Source: Synechococcus sp. UW140
Lineage (GTDB): Bacteria > Cyanobacteriota > Cyanobacteriia > PCC-6307 > Cyanobiaceae
Length of the DNA stretch: 37,137 nt
Direction of reading: 5' to 3'
Assembly (NCBI GenBank): GCA_945875915.1
Contig: CAMCMT010000025.1
Location: forward strand, 1-37,137
This document shows positions 13,643 through 23,304 of the stretch, in pieces (position 1 is the first letter of the stretch; each line of letters opens with the position of its first letter). The translations under genes were made by a program, and so were the position numbers. The notes beneath the pieces are model-generated. The model ran no database searches and was not told where the DNA came from. It saw only the letters and a list, made by a program, of their open reading frames with translations.

Positions 13643-13766
13643 GGGGCCAGTTATCGAATTGGGCTAGCTGAGCCCTAGCCTAGGCCCCTGATCAAGGACT
13701 ACGGCTAGGGCGAAACCGCGGCATTAGGACGTTGTCCGGCTCGGTTCCCCTGCCACCGAACCCAAC

Positions 13767-14108
13767 TTAGCCGTCGTTTTGAAGGTCATCGTCGATGGAG
13801 TCTCCTTCCTCGTCGTCATCGTCATCCCCGTCGTCATCGCCTAGGACCTCCTCGACCAGCTCCCTTGCAGCTTTGAGACGAGCACTATCTGCAGCCCAAA
13901 CGGCAATGCTGATGGCATCGGGCTGCTCTTCGCCTAAGAACTCCTCCAGGTTAAGGAGGTGGTGTTCTTCGACGAAGTTGAGAAGCACCAGGCTAATTTG
14001 GAGGGCGTCCTCGGGGCTGATCTCAGCGGCCTCCATGGCATCGAGCACCGTTCGGATCGCCGGGCTCACGTCTGCGTCGAGCGGGCTGGCTTCATGGTCG
14101 CTGGTCAT
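13767..14108 (-). CDS. Conserved cyanobacterial protein with acidic tail
   Basis: The start is set at the ATG at 14108 (113 residues), since the conserved-looking part begins MTSDHEASPLDADVSPAIRT; the frame stays open 69 codons further upstream but that part is Trp/Pro-rich and unlike a protein start. Residues 15-85 are a helical domain (VLDAMEAAEISPEDALQISL, VLLNFVEEHHLLNLEEFLGE) and the C-terminus is a run of about 20 Asp/Glu residues (DDDGDDDDDEEGDSIDDD). No family name is known to me. The acidic run suggests binding of a basic partner or ions. It is divergent from the dehydrogenase gene at 14366. Confidence 0.65.
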   Translation of the reverse strand: MTSDHEASPLDADVSPAIRTVLDAMEAAEISPEDALQISLVLLNFVEEHHLLNLEEFLGEEQPDAISIAVWAADSARLKAARELVEEVLGDDDGDDDDDEEGDSIDDDLQNDG

Positions 14109-14365
14109 GGGCTGGGCAGTCAGGTCGACTACACCTTGGGCGAAAGGGGACCAGAACGCAGCCCTGGGCGATGCAGATCCAGGTGTTGGTTGCATCAGTG
14201 CGGCCCAGACTCCTTTTATCCACGCCTGATCTGGGGTCCATCCGTTGCCGCCAACGGGCAACAGACGGACCCCAGCCTCTTGAGCTGACCTCTGGCAGCG
14301 CTTTGGACTTGCCATGCACCCTTGGGTGGCACCCTTCCCCAGTTCCTCACGTGACAGCTTTGACC

Positions 14366-15244
14366 ATGACTGGCGCCCGGTTGCCCTCTGTTGGCTTCAT
14401 CGGTTTGGGCCAGCTCGGGGCGCCGATGGCCGCCAACCTGCTGGCGAGGGGCTACCCCCTGACGGTCCATAACCGCAACCGGATGGCAGAAGAACCCCTT
14501 GCCGCAGCGGGTGCTGCCCGGGCCGCTAGTCCCGCTGAGGTTGCCGCCAAAGTCGCCATCCTTTGCCTCTGCGTCACCGATGGGGCCGCCGCAGAGGCCG
14601 TGTTGTTTGGCGATCAGGGAGCCGCGGCCAGCTTGCGGCCAGGCGCGCTCGTGATCGATTTCTCCACGGTTGAGCCCGCCCAGGCCCAGGCCTTGCATCG
14701 CCGGTTGGAGGCCCTTGGGTTCGGTTGCCTCGATGCCCCCGTCACCGGCGGTACTGAAGGGGCCAAAGCTGGAACCCTGTCGGTCTTGGTGGGTGGCGAC
14801 CCAGAGTTCGTCGAGCGAGCCAGGCCGCTGCTGGAGGCCGTTGGCACAACGGTGACTCACTTTGGACCGTTTGGTTCGGGGCAGCAGGTCAAGGCCGTCA
14901 ACCAGATCCTGGTGGCGGGCTGCTACGCGGCCGTGGCCGAGGCGATGGCCCTGGGCCAACGGCTGGGGTTACCCATGGAGGCCGTGGTGGCCTCCCTACG
15001 CCCCGGCGCTGCGGGCTCCTGGGCCTTGGACAACCGCTCCCTTGGCATGCTCGAAGGCCGCTTCCCCTTGGGGTTCAAGTTGGCCCTGCACCGCAAGGAT
15101 CTGGCGATCGCCCTGGGGACCGCTGCGGCCCTGGATTTGCAGTTGCCGATCTGCGAGCAGGTTGCCGCCATGGAAGATCGCCTGATCGAGGCCGGCTATG
15201 GCGAGGAGGACCTCTCAGCCTTGGCCCGTTGGTTTAAACCTTGA
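14366..15244 (+). CDS. NAD(P)-dependent 3-hydroxyisobutyrate dehydrogenase-family oxidoreductase
   Basis: The product is 292 residues from ATG 14366; a GTG at 14351 is a second option. It opens with PSVGFIGLGQLGAPMAANLL, the dinucleotide-binding GxGxxG fold, then VHNRN. The substrate loop is LDAPVTGGTEGAKAGTLSVL, matching the DAPVSGGxxGAxxGTL signature of beta-hydroxyacid dehydrogenases. The catalytic Lys lies in GSGQQVKAVNQILVAG, and HRKDLAIAL fits the KDL motif of the C-terminal helical domain. Members reduce or oxidise short beta-hydroxyacids such as tartronate semialdehyde, glyoxylate or succinic semialdehyde; which one is used here cannot be told. In cyanobacteria a glyoxylate/succinic semialdehyde reductase role is plausible. 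Confidence 0.9.
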   Translation: MTGARLPSVGFIGLGQLGAPMAANLLARGYPLTVHNRNRMAEEPLAAAGAARAASPAEVAAKVAILCLCVTDGAAAEAVLFGDQGAAASLRPGALVIDFSTVEPAQAQALHRRLEALGFGCLDAPVTGGTEGAKAGTLSVLVGGDPEFVERARPLLEAVGTTVTHFGPFGSGQQVKAVNQILVAGCYAAVAEAMALGQRLGLPMEAVVASLRPGAAGSWALDNRSLGMLEGRFPLGFKLALHRKDLAIALGTAAALDLQLPICEQVAAMEDRLIEAGYGEEDLSALARWFKP

Positions 15245-15330
15245 TGGCTGGAGTGGGAGGGAACCTCCCGGGCCAGAGCTTCGACAAGAGGTGGCGAATC
15301 GATGCGCTGCCCGGCTGATCGGGGTGTGGT

Positions 15331-15840
15331 TCAACGCATTTGGATGGCGTTGAGACGGTCGCGGAAACTGCGCGAGGCTGCCTCGGCTTGGGCATTGCTC
15401 TCGAGTTGGACGCTTCCCCCGATGGAACGATCCGTTTTGCTTGGATCAGGGTTCTCCTGGCTTGGGGGGCTGCTGGTGGGGGCCGTAGCGCTGCTCTGGC
15501 GCTTTCCCCAGGGGCTTGGTTCGGCAGACGGGCTGACCGTGCTAGTTGGCCCAAGGGCAACCGGCAGGGGCGCTGCCGGGGTGGGGCTTGTTGGAGAGGC
15601 CTGGGTGGTCGAGGCGTAGGAGCCAGACGAGGTTGAACCCGACGGGCGGCGCCGGCCATAGCCCTGGGAGCGCAGGTCTAGGGGCTTGCCGGTGGCGACC
15701 CCCCGGCTGCTCGCCTGATCAGTCGGCGAGGGGGCAGCCCGTTTGATCGGGTTGGACTTGAGCTCGCTGCGCACCTGATTGAGCAGGCGGAAGTGGCCGG
15801 TGGCATTAAATTTGCGCAGTAGCGCCGGATCCCAGGCCAT
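15331..15840 (-). CDS. Conserved picocyanobacterial protein, disordered middle
   Basis: The 169-residue product starts MAWDPALLRKFNATGHFRLL and continues NQVRSELKSNPIKR: a compact helical N-terminal unit (residues 1-35) of a type I associate with conserved unknown proteins of Synechococcus and Prochlorococcus. The middle 100 residues are Ser/Pro/Thr-rich and probably disordered. The end (ASRSFRDRLNAIQMR) is a charged helix that may be a second binding element. Function is unknown. It is divergent from the peroxiredoxin gene across a 254-base region with two inverted repeats. Confidence 0.65.
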   Translation of the reverse strand: MAWDPALLRKFNATGHFRLLNQVRSELKSNPIKRAAPSPTDQASSRGVATGKPLDLRSQGYGRRRPSGSTSSGSYASTTQASPTSPTPAAPLPVALGPTSTVSPSAEPSPWGKRQSSATAPTSSPPSQENPDPSKTDRSIGGSVQLESNAQAEAASRSFRDRLNAIQMR

Positions 15841-15988
15841 CGGCCAATCAAAGGTGTCGTTGGTTCAACCTTACGGGAGCGCTCATGGCCAGGGAACTGT
15901 GATAAATTGTTGCGTACCAAGTGGAAGTCGTTCCGACTACGGTCTTAGCCGACCCGGCCGGGTTCCCCCTTGGGGTCCCAGCACCCTT

Positions 15989-16036
15989 TTGAGTCAAAGA
16001 TGGTGACTCAACGGCTTGGGCTTGGGGTTCCCCAAG
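15989..16036. promoter_or_regulatory. Two inverted repeats upstream of the peroxiredoxin gene
   Basis: TTGAGTCA (15989-15996) and TGACTCAA (16004-16011) form a perfect 8-base inverted repeat with a 7-base spacer. Ten bases on, CTTGGGG-TT-CCCCAAG (16021-16036) forms another. They lie 59-106 bases before the ATG at 16095 and could be operators or 5' leader hairpins. Confidence 0.4.
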
Positions 16037-16094
16037 GTGCCCCTGGCAACGACCTTCCCCCTGGCTAATCCCCCACGTTTTCACCACCGATCCC

Positions 16095-16697
16095 ATGACA
16101 AGCACCGGTTGCCTGCGGGTTGGCCAACAGGCCCCTGATTTCACGGCCACGGCCGTGGTGGACCAGGAGTTCAAGACCATCCGCCTGTCTGACTACAGGG
16201 GCAAATATGTGGTCCTGTTCTTCTATCCCCTCGATTTCACCTTCGTTTGCCCGACTGAAATCATCGCCTTCAGCGATCGTTACGCCGATTTCACCAGTCG
16301 CAATACGGAAGTTCTCGGTATCTCGGTAGATAGCCAGTTCAGCCACCTGGCCTGGATCCAGACCGAGCGCAAAAATGGCGGCATCGGTGATATCAACTAC
16401 CCCTTGGTTGCCGACCTCAAGAAAGAGATCGCCAGCGCCTACAACGTTCTCGACGACGAAGCCGGAGTGGCCCTGCGCGGCCTCTTCATCATCGATCCCG
16501 ATGGCGCAATCATGCACAGCACGATCAACAACCTGCCCGTGGGCCGCAGCGTTGATGAAACCCTGCGGGTGCTGCAGGCCTTCCAGTATGTGCAGTCCCA
16601 CCCCGACGAGGTTTGCCCGGCCAACTGGACCCCCGGCGACAAAACGATGAAGCCCGATCCCGTTGGCAGCAAGGAATTCTTCGCCGCCGTCAACTGA
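16095..16697 (+). CDS. 2-Cys peroxiredoxin
   Basis: The 200-residue product is a typical AhpC/TSA-type 2-Cys peroxiredoxin, which reduces hydrogen peroxide and alkyl peroxides using thioredoxin. The peroxidatic Cys is C52 in [10 protein letters not shown] and the resolving Cys is C174 in DEVCPANW, followed by GDKTMKPDP. The catalytic Thr/Arg set is present (PTE, and LRG around R128). A GGIG sequence at residues 95-98 corresponds to the GGLG of peroxide-sensitive types, but no YF motif follows at the C-terminus, so only half of the usual sensitivity signature is present. In cyanobacteria these enzymes protect the cytosol and thylakoids in light. It is monocistronic with a terminator 48 bases downstream. 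Confidence 0.95.
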   Translation: MTSTGCLRVGQQAPDFTATAVVDQEFKTIRLSDYRGKYVVLFFYPLDFTFVCPTEIIAFSDRYADFTSRNTEVLGISVDSQFSHLAWIQTERKNGGIGDINYPLVADLKKEIASAYNVLDDEAGVALRGLFIIDPDGAIMHSTINNLPVGRSVDETLRVLQAFQYVQSHPDEVCPANWTPGDKTMKPDPVGSKEFFAAVN

Positions 16698-16745
16698 ATT
16701 TTGCCGTGGCCGCTGGCTAGTCCAGCGGCGATTGCAATGGTCCGT

Positions 16746-16769
16746 AAAGGCCCCTGATGGGGCCTTTTT
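16746..16769 (+). terminator. Intrinsic terminator after the peroxiredoxin gene
   Basis: AAAGGCCCC pairs with GGGGCCTTT around the loop TGAT, giving nine pairs followed by TT. The same stem ends in TTTACGG on the minus strand and may also stop transcripts coming from purQ. Confidence 0.85.
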
Positions 16770-16851
16770 CATGGCCAGATTCGGCCCCTTTTGCGGCAGG
16801 TGCTGGGGTTTTCCTGGTGGCAATCAACCTTTGGCGGCCCAACCAGCCCCC

Positions 16852-17505
16852 TCAGCCCAACAGGCTGGCCAGGAGGCGTCGACCATCGATGCCCCCAGTG
16901 GCGGGATCACAGGCTCGCTCCGGATGGGGCATCAGGCCGAGCACCGTGCCGGCCGGATTGGTGAGCCCGGCTACCGCACCGACGGAGCCATTGGGATTGG
17001 CCTGGTAGCGGAACGCCACGCAGCCCGAGTCCTCCAGCTGCTGCAGCTGGCCGGGATCTACCTGGTAGCGGCCCTCACCGTGTGCGATCGGCAGGTGGAT
17101 CGTTTCACCGTCGCCGTAGCCTTTTAGCCACTGGCAATGGCCGGGAGACACCTGTAGGGGCGTGTCTTCACAAACGAAATGGAGCTTCTCGTTGCGGGTT
17201 AGGGCGCCCGGCAGCAGTCCCATTTCGGTGAGCACCTGGAAGCCATTGCAGATGCCGAGCACCCGGCCGCCCCGTTCCACGAAGGCCGCCACCTCCTGGA
17301 GGATGGGCGCGAAGCTGGCGATGGCGCCGCAGCGCAGGTAGTCGCCGTAGCTGAAGCCCCCGGGGATGATCACCGCATCGAGGCCGGAGAGATCGCGCTC
17401 CTCATGCCAGAGGAAGCGTGTTGGCACCCCTAAACATCCTTCCGTTGCCCAGCGCACGTCCCGATCGCAGTTCGAACCCGGAAACACCACCACGCCAATG
17501 GTCAT
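16852..17505 (-). CDS. purQ: Phosphoribosylformylglycinamidine synthase, glutaminase subunit PurQ
   Basis: PurQ releases ammonia from glutamine for PurL, which makes FGAM in step 4 of purine synthesis. The 217-residue product starts [17 protein letters not shown], standard for PurQ, and has the class I glutaminase nucleophile in [21 protein letters not shown] (Cys of GICNGFQ) and the catalytic His-x-Glu in [25 protein letters not shown] is the oxyanion-side loop. Length matches the family. It lies one base downstream of purS, and both belong to the tripartite FGAM synthase, in which small PurS bridges PurQ and small PurL. purL is not in the window. Confidence 0.97.
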   Translation of the reverse strand: MTIGVVVFPGSNCDRDVRWATEGCLGVPTRFLWHEERDLSGLDAVIIPGGFSYGDYLRCGAIASFAPILQEVAAFVERGGRVLGICNGFQVLTEMGLLPGALTRNEKLHFVCEDTPLQVSPGHCQWLKGYGDGETIHLPIAHGEGRYQVDPGQLQQLEDSGCVAFRYQANPNGSVGAVAGLTNPAGTVLGLMPHPERACDPATGGIDGRRLLASLLG

Positions 17506-17506
17506 C

Positions 17507-17800
17507 TCAGCCTTCCTCCACGGGGCTGGACGTGCTGGACCCCTCGCCGCTGGCGGCCAATTCCAAGGTCCAATTTTCGATCACCGTATTGGCCAGCAGG
17601 CGATCACTCAAGAGGCTGAGCCGTTCCCGAGCCGTGGCCAGGTCGGGGGCCTCAATCTCCAGCTCCACCGCCTTGCCGATCCGCAGCTTGACAATGCCTT
17701 CCACACCGAGGCGGCTGGCGGCAGAGCGGGTGGCCTCGCCGGCGGGATCCAGGACCGATGGCCGCAGTGAAACCAGAACGCGGGCTGAGTAGACGGGCAC
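17507..17800 (-). CDS. purS: Phosphoribosylformylglycinamidine synthase subunit PurS
   Basis: The 97-residue product is started at the GTG at 17800, since the PurS domain begins at once ([20 protein letters not shown]); the frame stays open upstream but overlaps the preceding gene. It has [19 protein letters not shown] and [12 protein letters not shown], the two halves of the PurS alpha/beta fold, and VIENWTLEL near the end. PurS is the dimeric scaffold that joins PurQ and PurL. The Ser/Glu-rich tail ([13 protein letters not shown]) is extra. The next gene, purQ, starts one base after the stop. The cobW stop lies 55 bases before the start. Confidence 0.9.
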   Translation of the reverse strand: MPVYSARVLVSLRPSVLDPAGEATRSAASRLGVEGIVKLRIGKAVELEIEAPDLATARERLSLLSDRLLANTVIENWTLELAASGEGSSTSSPVEEG

Positions 17801-17855
17801 CAGACCTCCGGGGCAATAGTTAAATCTTGGCAGGCCGGCCGCAGCCAGCCAGCCC

Positions 17856-19028
17856 TTAGGCCAGGCACAGTAGGGCCCGCAGCTCCTGCTCCAGCGCGGC
17901 CCCATCCACCTGCAAGCCCAGGGCCACCAGTTCCAGGCCAGGCAGGTGGTCCTGGTCGGCGGCGGCGGCCTTGTTGGGATCGAACCAGCACTCGAGCCGG
18001 GGCCCCACCGCCTGGATTTGCAGCGGTTGGGCCTTCCCGGCCAGCCAGGCGCGCCCCTTCAAGCGCAGGAAGTTCTGGCGATCGATCTGGGAGCGCAGCA
18101 GGCTTTCCAGCGCTTGTCGATCGATAGGACCCTCGAGCCGCAGCGCCACCGATTGCATCGCCACATGGCTGTGGTCGTGGTCATGGTCGTGGTGATCGTC
18201 GTGATCGTGATCGTGCGGGTGATCGTGGTCGCCCTGGCTGTGATTGTCATGGCTGTAACTGTCATGGCCATGACTGTCATGGCCATGATCCCCCTGATCG
18301 CGCTCGAGGCCCAGGAGCAGGGCCGCTGGCACCTGGCCCCGGGCCATGGGCAGCACCGTGACGCCAGGACGAAGCTTGGCGGCTAATTCGGTTTGCAGGG
18401 CAGTGATCTGCTCGGCTTGCAGGCAGTCGGCCCGGCTGATCAGCACCAGGTCGGCGGCCTCAAGCTGGTCATCGAACAACTCTTCAATGGCGCTGAGGTG
18501 ATCAAGGCTGGGATCGGCCAGGCGCTGGGCCTCGATCGCGGCGGGATCGCCCACCACGTGGCCCTGGGCTAGGGCTTCGCCATCCACCACCGTCACCACG
18601 CCGCTGACGCGGGTGCGGGTGCGGATCTCGGGCCAGCGAAAGGCCTGCAGTAGGGGCTCGGGCAAGGCCAGGCCGCTGGTTTCAATCACGATCCCGTCGA
18701 GCTGGTCGGCGCGCTCCAGCAGCAGTTGCATCGTCGGCAGGAATTCATCCTGCACGGTGCAGCAAAGGCAGCCGTTAGCGAGTTCCACCACCCGGCCTTC
18801 GAGCTCCTCTTCGGGGCAGAAGCCGCAACTGCGGATCAGGTCGGCATCGATGCCCACCTCGCCAAATTCATTCACCAATACGGCCAGCCGTAGGCCACTG
18901 GAAAGGAGCAGCTGGCGCAGCAGGGTTGATTTGCCTGCCCCTAAAAAGCCAGTCACCACCGTCACCGGTAGGCGGCTCAGTTTGGTTTGGCCCGGGCTAA
19001 GGGGACTGGGCTGGGGGTTGACGGCCAT
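17856..19028 (-). CDS. cobW: CobW/COG0523 metal-handling GTPase with His-rich loop
   Basis: COG0523 proteins are GTP-driven metallochaperones for Zn, Co or other metals. The 390-residue product has Walker A GFLGAGKST at 27-35, the CxCC metal motif CLCC at 87-90, VIETSGLALPEPL at 114-126, and SRAD at 198-201 in place of NKxD. Residues 247-288 are an unusually dense His/Asp stretch (repeats of HDHD, HGHD), a probable metal store or sensor, then the C-terminal CobW domain (ALRLEGPIDRQALESLL; FLRLKGRAWL). It starts two bases after the hupE stop, under the B12 riboswitch, so cobalt supply for cobalamin is the likely job. The family name cobW is used by homology; no corrin role is proven. Confidence 0.9.
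   Translation of the reverse strand: MAVNPQPSPLSPGQTKLSRLPVTVVTGFLGAGKSTLLRQLLLSSGLRLAVLVNEFGEVGIDADLIRSCGFCPEEELEGRVVELANGCLCCTVQDEFLPTMQLLLERADQLDGIVIETSGLALPEPLLQAFRWPEIRTRTRVSGVVTVVDGEALAQGHVVGDPAAIEAQRLADPSLDHLSAIEELFDDQLEAADLVLISRADCLQAEQITALQTELAAKLRPGVTVLPMARGQVPAALLLGLERDQGDHGHDSHGHDSYSHDNHSQGDHDHPHDHDHDDHHDHDHDHSHVAMQSVALRLEGPIDRQALESLLRSQIDRQNFLRLKGRAWLAGKAQPLQIQAVGPRLECWFDPNKAAAADQDHLPGLELVALGLQVDGAALEQELRALLCLA
18166..18300. repeat. Short tandem repeats coding the His/Asp stretch of CobW
   Basis: This 135-base stretch inside cobW is built from 6-9 base units such as GTGATC, GTGGTC and GTCATG (plus strand). They encode alternating His and Asp on the minus strand. Tandem coding repeats of this type change length easily by slippage in steps that keep the frame. 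Confidence 0.7.
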
Positions 19029-19030
19029 GG

Positions 19031-19648
19031 TCAGGGCACCAGGGCGGACCAGGCAAAGCTGGAGCCCACGCCGATCAGGATTCCGGCCGTCAGACGCAGC
19101 TGGCTCGCGCTGAGGCCCGTGCCCCAGCGACGCACCAGGGTGAGGGAGGTGGTGAGCAACAGCCCTTGGCTGACCAGCAATCCCACCAAATAGAAGGCAA
19201 TCGGGCTTTGTTCCCAGCCGATCACGGCGGCGCTGAGCACGTAGCCATGCAGGGCAAAGGCCGGCACCAACAGCAGGGCCGGCAGGCGCTCAAGCAGCAC
19301 CAAACCCACCACCACCAGGGACAGGGCCACCAGGGGTTCGGCCAGGGGGATGCCGGGCAGGGCCAGACCCAGGCAGGAGCCGGCTAGCCCCGTGGCCAGC
19401 AGGCCAAGCACCCAACTGAGCCGTTTCTGCAGGCCCACCAGGCCCAGGGCCAGCAGGAAGAGCAGGTGGTCGGGGCCAAACATGGGATGGGCCAGGCCGC
19501 TGACCAGCCCAGTCAAGGGCGAGGGGGTCAGCTGGAACAGGTGGATCAGGTGGTGGGCTGAGGCTGGAGCGCCAAAGAGGAGCTCAGATAGCAGAAGCAG
19601 GGCAACCGCTCCCAGGGGGAGGGCTGCGCCGAGGCGAAGGTTGGTCAT
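19031..19648 (-). CDS. hupE: HupE/UreJ family protein, predicted cobalt transporter
   Basis: The product is 205 residues from ATG 19648; the frame stays open into the riboswitch upstream, but that part is not coding. It starts with a signal-like segment ending FGAPASAHH, so His32-His33 may lie at the new N-terminus, a known trait of HupE metal permeases. HPMFGPDHLLFLLALG at 54-69 is the metal-binding signature in the first helix after it. About six hydrophobic helices follow. HupE/UreJ proteins carry Ni or Co; members with B12 riboswitches in cyanobacteria are predicted cobalt importers. It is translated with cobW (stop and start two bases apart) and lies 42 bases beyond the riboswitch. Confidence 0.9.
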   Translation of the reverse strand: MTNLRLGAALPLGAVALLLLSELLFGAPASAHHLIHLFQLTPSPLTGLVSGLAHPMFGPDHLLFLLALGLVGLQKRLSWVLGLLATGLAGSCLGLALPGIPLAEPLVALSLVVVGLVLLERLPALLLVPAFALHGYVLSAAVIGWEQSPIAFYLVGLLVSQGLLLTTSLTLVRRWGTGLSASQLRLTAGILIGVGSSFAWSALVP

Positions 19649-19689
19649 CCGGAAAGCTGGTCCGAGCCAGGGATGGGGTGGGCTTCGGC

Positions 19690-19831
19690 GGGTGTTCTGA
19701 CTGGGCTGAACCCCGAAGGATTCCGCTTCACAGCTGCGGGACAGCGCCGGACTCGGTACCTGGTTTCCCCGCACCCCACCGGACTTTCCCCGTTTCCTCC
19801 CCTGGCTGCTCACCGGGGGAACCGAACACGA
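19690..19831 (-). promoter_or_regulatory. Cobalamin (B12) riboswitch upstream of hupE-cobW
   Basis: On the minus strand the element has GTGTTC (19829-19824) pairing with GAACAC (19697-19692) as P1, the AAAGTCCGGTG turn, the core GGCGCTGTCCCGCAGCTGTGA with only short variation, and the 3' AGTCAGAACACC. These are the conserved parts of the cobalamin riboswitch. Binding of adenosylcobalamin normally shuts expression, here of the metal importer and CobW protein. The hupE ATG follows about 42 bases later, so the expression platform is short and control of translation start is more likely than termination. The 5' end lies only about 20 bases from the stop of the pentapeptide gene. Confidence 0.93.
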
Positions 19832-19850
19832 AATCTAGGCCCCCCCTTGC

Positions 19851-20450
19851 CTAGCGACAGCCCAGGCTCTCGCGGGTGTCCACACCCGTACGGGGGTTGG
19901 TGCCAGTAGCCCGGGCGCAGAGGGCCTTTTGCTGGGGCAGGTCGATCACGGCGTCGCTGAAGTCGGCCCCTTCAATGCGGGCACCCGTAAAGCGGCTTTG
20001 CATGAGCATGGCGTTGCGCAACACGGCATCGCCTAGGTCGGCCCCATCAAAGCGGCTGGCAAAGGCCACCACGTCCTCAAGATCGGCGCCGTTGAGATTG
20101 CTGTCACGCAGGTCGCTGCTGTTGAACACGGCGCCGCGTAGGTCGGCGCCGCTGAAATTGAACCCGCCGAGCTGGGCCTTGAGGAACTCCTGCTGCTGCA
20201 GGTTGCGGCCATGCATGTCGATCTGCAAATCCACCAGGGATTTCTGGCTGCGCAATTCCGGCGCCGTCATCGCCTCAGCGGGCTCCACGGCCCAGCCAAC
20301 CAGTAGGGCCGTAGCCGTTATCAGTCCCACCAGCCCCATGGCCAAGGCGGATTGGCCGAGGCGTCCCAGTCGATGCAGCCAGCCCTGCCAAGCCTTTGGA
20401 CAGGGCGCGCCTACTGGCTTGAGGTGATCGGGCGTTCCGGAGCGGGACAA
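19851..20450 (-). CDS. Pentapeptide-repeat protein, probably thylakoid lumenal or periplasmic
   Basis: The 199-residue product has a hydrophobic helix at about residues 37-56 ending in AEPAEAM, likely a signal peptide (start uncertain; ATG 20450 gives a long N-terminus, ATG 20339 a short one). From about residue 95 to 170 it is built of A(D/N)Lxx-type pentapeptides ([35 protein letters not shown]), forming a right-handed quadrilateral helix. The end has two Cys ([16 protein letters not shown]), which could pair outside the cytosol. Lumenal pentapeptide proteins of this pattern are common in cyanobacteria and chloroplasts; their role is unknown. It sits immediately upstream of the B12 riboswitch, in the same direction, and may share its transcript. 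Confidence 0.88.
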   Translation of the reverse strand: MSRSGTPDHLKPVGAPCPKAWQGWLHRLGRLGQSALAMGLVGLITATALLVGWAVEPAEAMTAPELRSQKSLVDLQIDMHGRNLQQQEFLKAQLGGFNFSGADLRGAVFNSSDLRDSNLNGADLEDVVAFASRFDGADLGDAVLRNAMLMQSRFTGARIEGADFSDAVIDLPQQKALCARATGTNPRTGVDTRESLGCR

Positions 20451-20507
20451 CGGCAGCCCTAGCGTGTTGCTTCAAGTTATGGCAAGGCGCCGCCCCACCG
20501 CGAAGCG

Positions 20508-21170
20508 ATGAGCATGTCCCTGCGGGTGGTGGTTCCACCCCACCCCTTGATCGGCCACTGGCTGACCCTGCTGCGCGATCAGGACACGCCCACCCCCCTG
20601 TTTGCCACGGCGATGGCGGAACTGGGTCGCTGGCTCACCTATGAGGCCCTGCGCGACTGGCTGCCCCACCGGCGGGTGGAGGTGCAAACGCCCCTGGCAG
20701 CAACGGAAGGCACCGTGATTGACCCGGCCGCCCCCCTGCTGGCCATCCCGATGCTGCGCTCGGGGCTGGGGCTTTGGGAGGGGGCCCGCACGGTGCTGCC
20801 CACAGCCCTGGTGGCCCATGTCGGCTACGGCAGCGACGCCGGCCTGGCGCCTGGTTCTCCCTCTCCGGCTGCATACCTCGATGGGCTTCCCGCCGAGATC
20901 GGTTCCAACACGGGGGTGCTGGTGTTTGAGCCCCTGGTGGGGGCAGCCACCAATCTCCTAACGGTGCTGGAGCGCTTGGAAGGCCAGGGGGTGGGCGGGC
21001 GCCAGGTGCGGGTGATATCGGCCCTGGCCGCCGCCCCGGGGCTCAAGATCCTGGGCGAGCGCTTCAGCGATCTCACGCTCTACGCGGCCTGCATCGACGC
21101 GGAGCTCGATGGGCAGCAGCGGATCGTGCCTGGGCTAGGCAATGCCGAAACCCGGCTGTTTGGAACCTGA
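20508..21170 (+). CDS. upp: Uracil phosphoribosyltransferase-like protein with degenerate PRPP loop
   Basis: The 220-residue product aligns over its whole length with Upp, which makes UMP from uracil and PRPP. MSLRVVVPPHPLIGHWLTLL is the family start, PMLRSGLGLWEGA (81-93) matches PILRAGLGMMDG, and RIVPGLGNAETRLFGT (205-220) matches YIIPGLGDAGDKIFGT. However, the PRPP loop DPMLATGGS is EPLVGAATN (141-149): the leading Asp is Glu and the Gly-Gly is lost. The uracil-site Asp of GLGDAGD is Asn. So catalysis by the standard mechanism is doubtful. It may be a divergent but active enzyme of picocyanobacteria, or a regulator that kept the fold. Confidence 0.8.
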   Translation: MSMSLRVVVPPHPLIGHWLTLLRDQDTPTPLFATAMAELGRWLTYEALRDWLPHRRVEVQTPLAATEGTVIDPAAPLLAIPMLRSGLGLWEGARTVLPTALVAHVGYGSDAGLAPGSPSPAAYLDGLPAEIGSNTGVLVFEPLVGAATNLLTVLERLEGQGVGGRQVRVISALAAAPGLKILGERFSDLTLYAACIDAELDGQQRIVPGLGNAETRLFGT

Positions 21171-21256
21171 TCCGGCTGCCAGGCCCCGGGGCGGTGGCTG
21201 GCTTGCACCAGCCTGCCTAAACTCACGTCCATTGAACCTTTTGTGTTTCAGCAGAA

Positions 21257-21547
21257 ATGCAGCAGAGCAGCGACAGCCAGTCCAACCTGATGCTCAGCGC
21301 CATGGCGGGGGCCTTCCTCGGGGCCACTGGGCTGGCCTGGTGGCTGCTGTCCCAGGCTGAGCGGCGCCAGGAACTGCAGCGGCGGGTCCGTTCCCTGCGC
21401 TTTGCGCCCGAACTCCGGGAGCCTCCAGCCGATCGTCCCCTAGCGGAAGGGGAACTGCAGGATCGGGTCCAGCAGCTCAACCAGGCCATTGAGGATGTGC
21501 GCCGCCAGCTGGAAAGCCTCAGCATCCCGGCTCCTGTTGATCGCTAG
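21257..21547 (+). CDS. Small membrane-anchored coiled-coil protein
   Basis: The 96-residue product has one hydrophobic helix at about residues 11-33 (LMLSAMAGAFLGATGLAWWL) and then a charged helical region (QAERRQELQRRVRSL; ELQDRVQQLNQAIEDVRRQL) with heptad spacing, a probable coiled coil facing the cytosol. I cannot name a family; similar small proteins occur in picocyanobacteria. It sits between the upp-like gene and ilvD in the same direction, 86 bases after the first and 86 before the second. Confidence 0.65.
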   Translation: MQQSSDSQSNLMLSAMAGAFLGATGLAWWLLSQAERRQELQRRVRSLRFAPELREPPADRPLAEGELQDRVQQLNQAIEDVRRQLESLSIPAPVDR

Positions 21548-21633
21548 GCCCCGTTTTGCGCTGCTGAGCCCTGGGGGCCCGTCAGGTTGAACGGCGCATC
21601 GGTAGGTTGCATAGCAGTGCTTTTCTGCAGGCC

Positions 21634-23300
<1,667 letters not shown>

Positions 23301-23304
<4 letters not shown>

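Noticed and set aside
18166-18300. A CRISPR-like array.
   Set aside because: Units are 6-9 bases with no spacers and lie inside a continuous coding frame.
18059-18386. Repetitive plus and minus frames rich in Met, Thr, Val in the CobW repeat.
   Set aside because: They arise from other reading frames of the His/Asp repeat and have no start signals.
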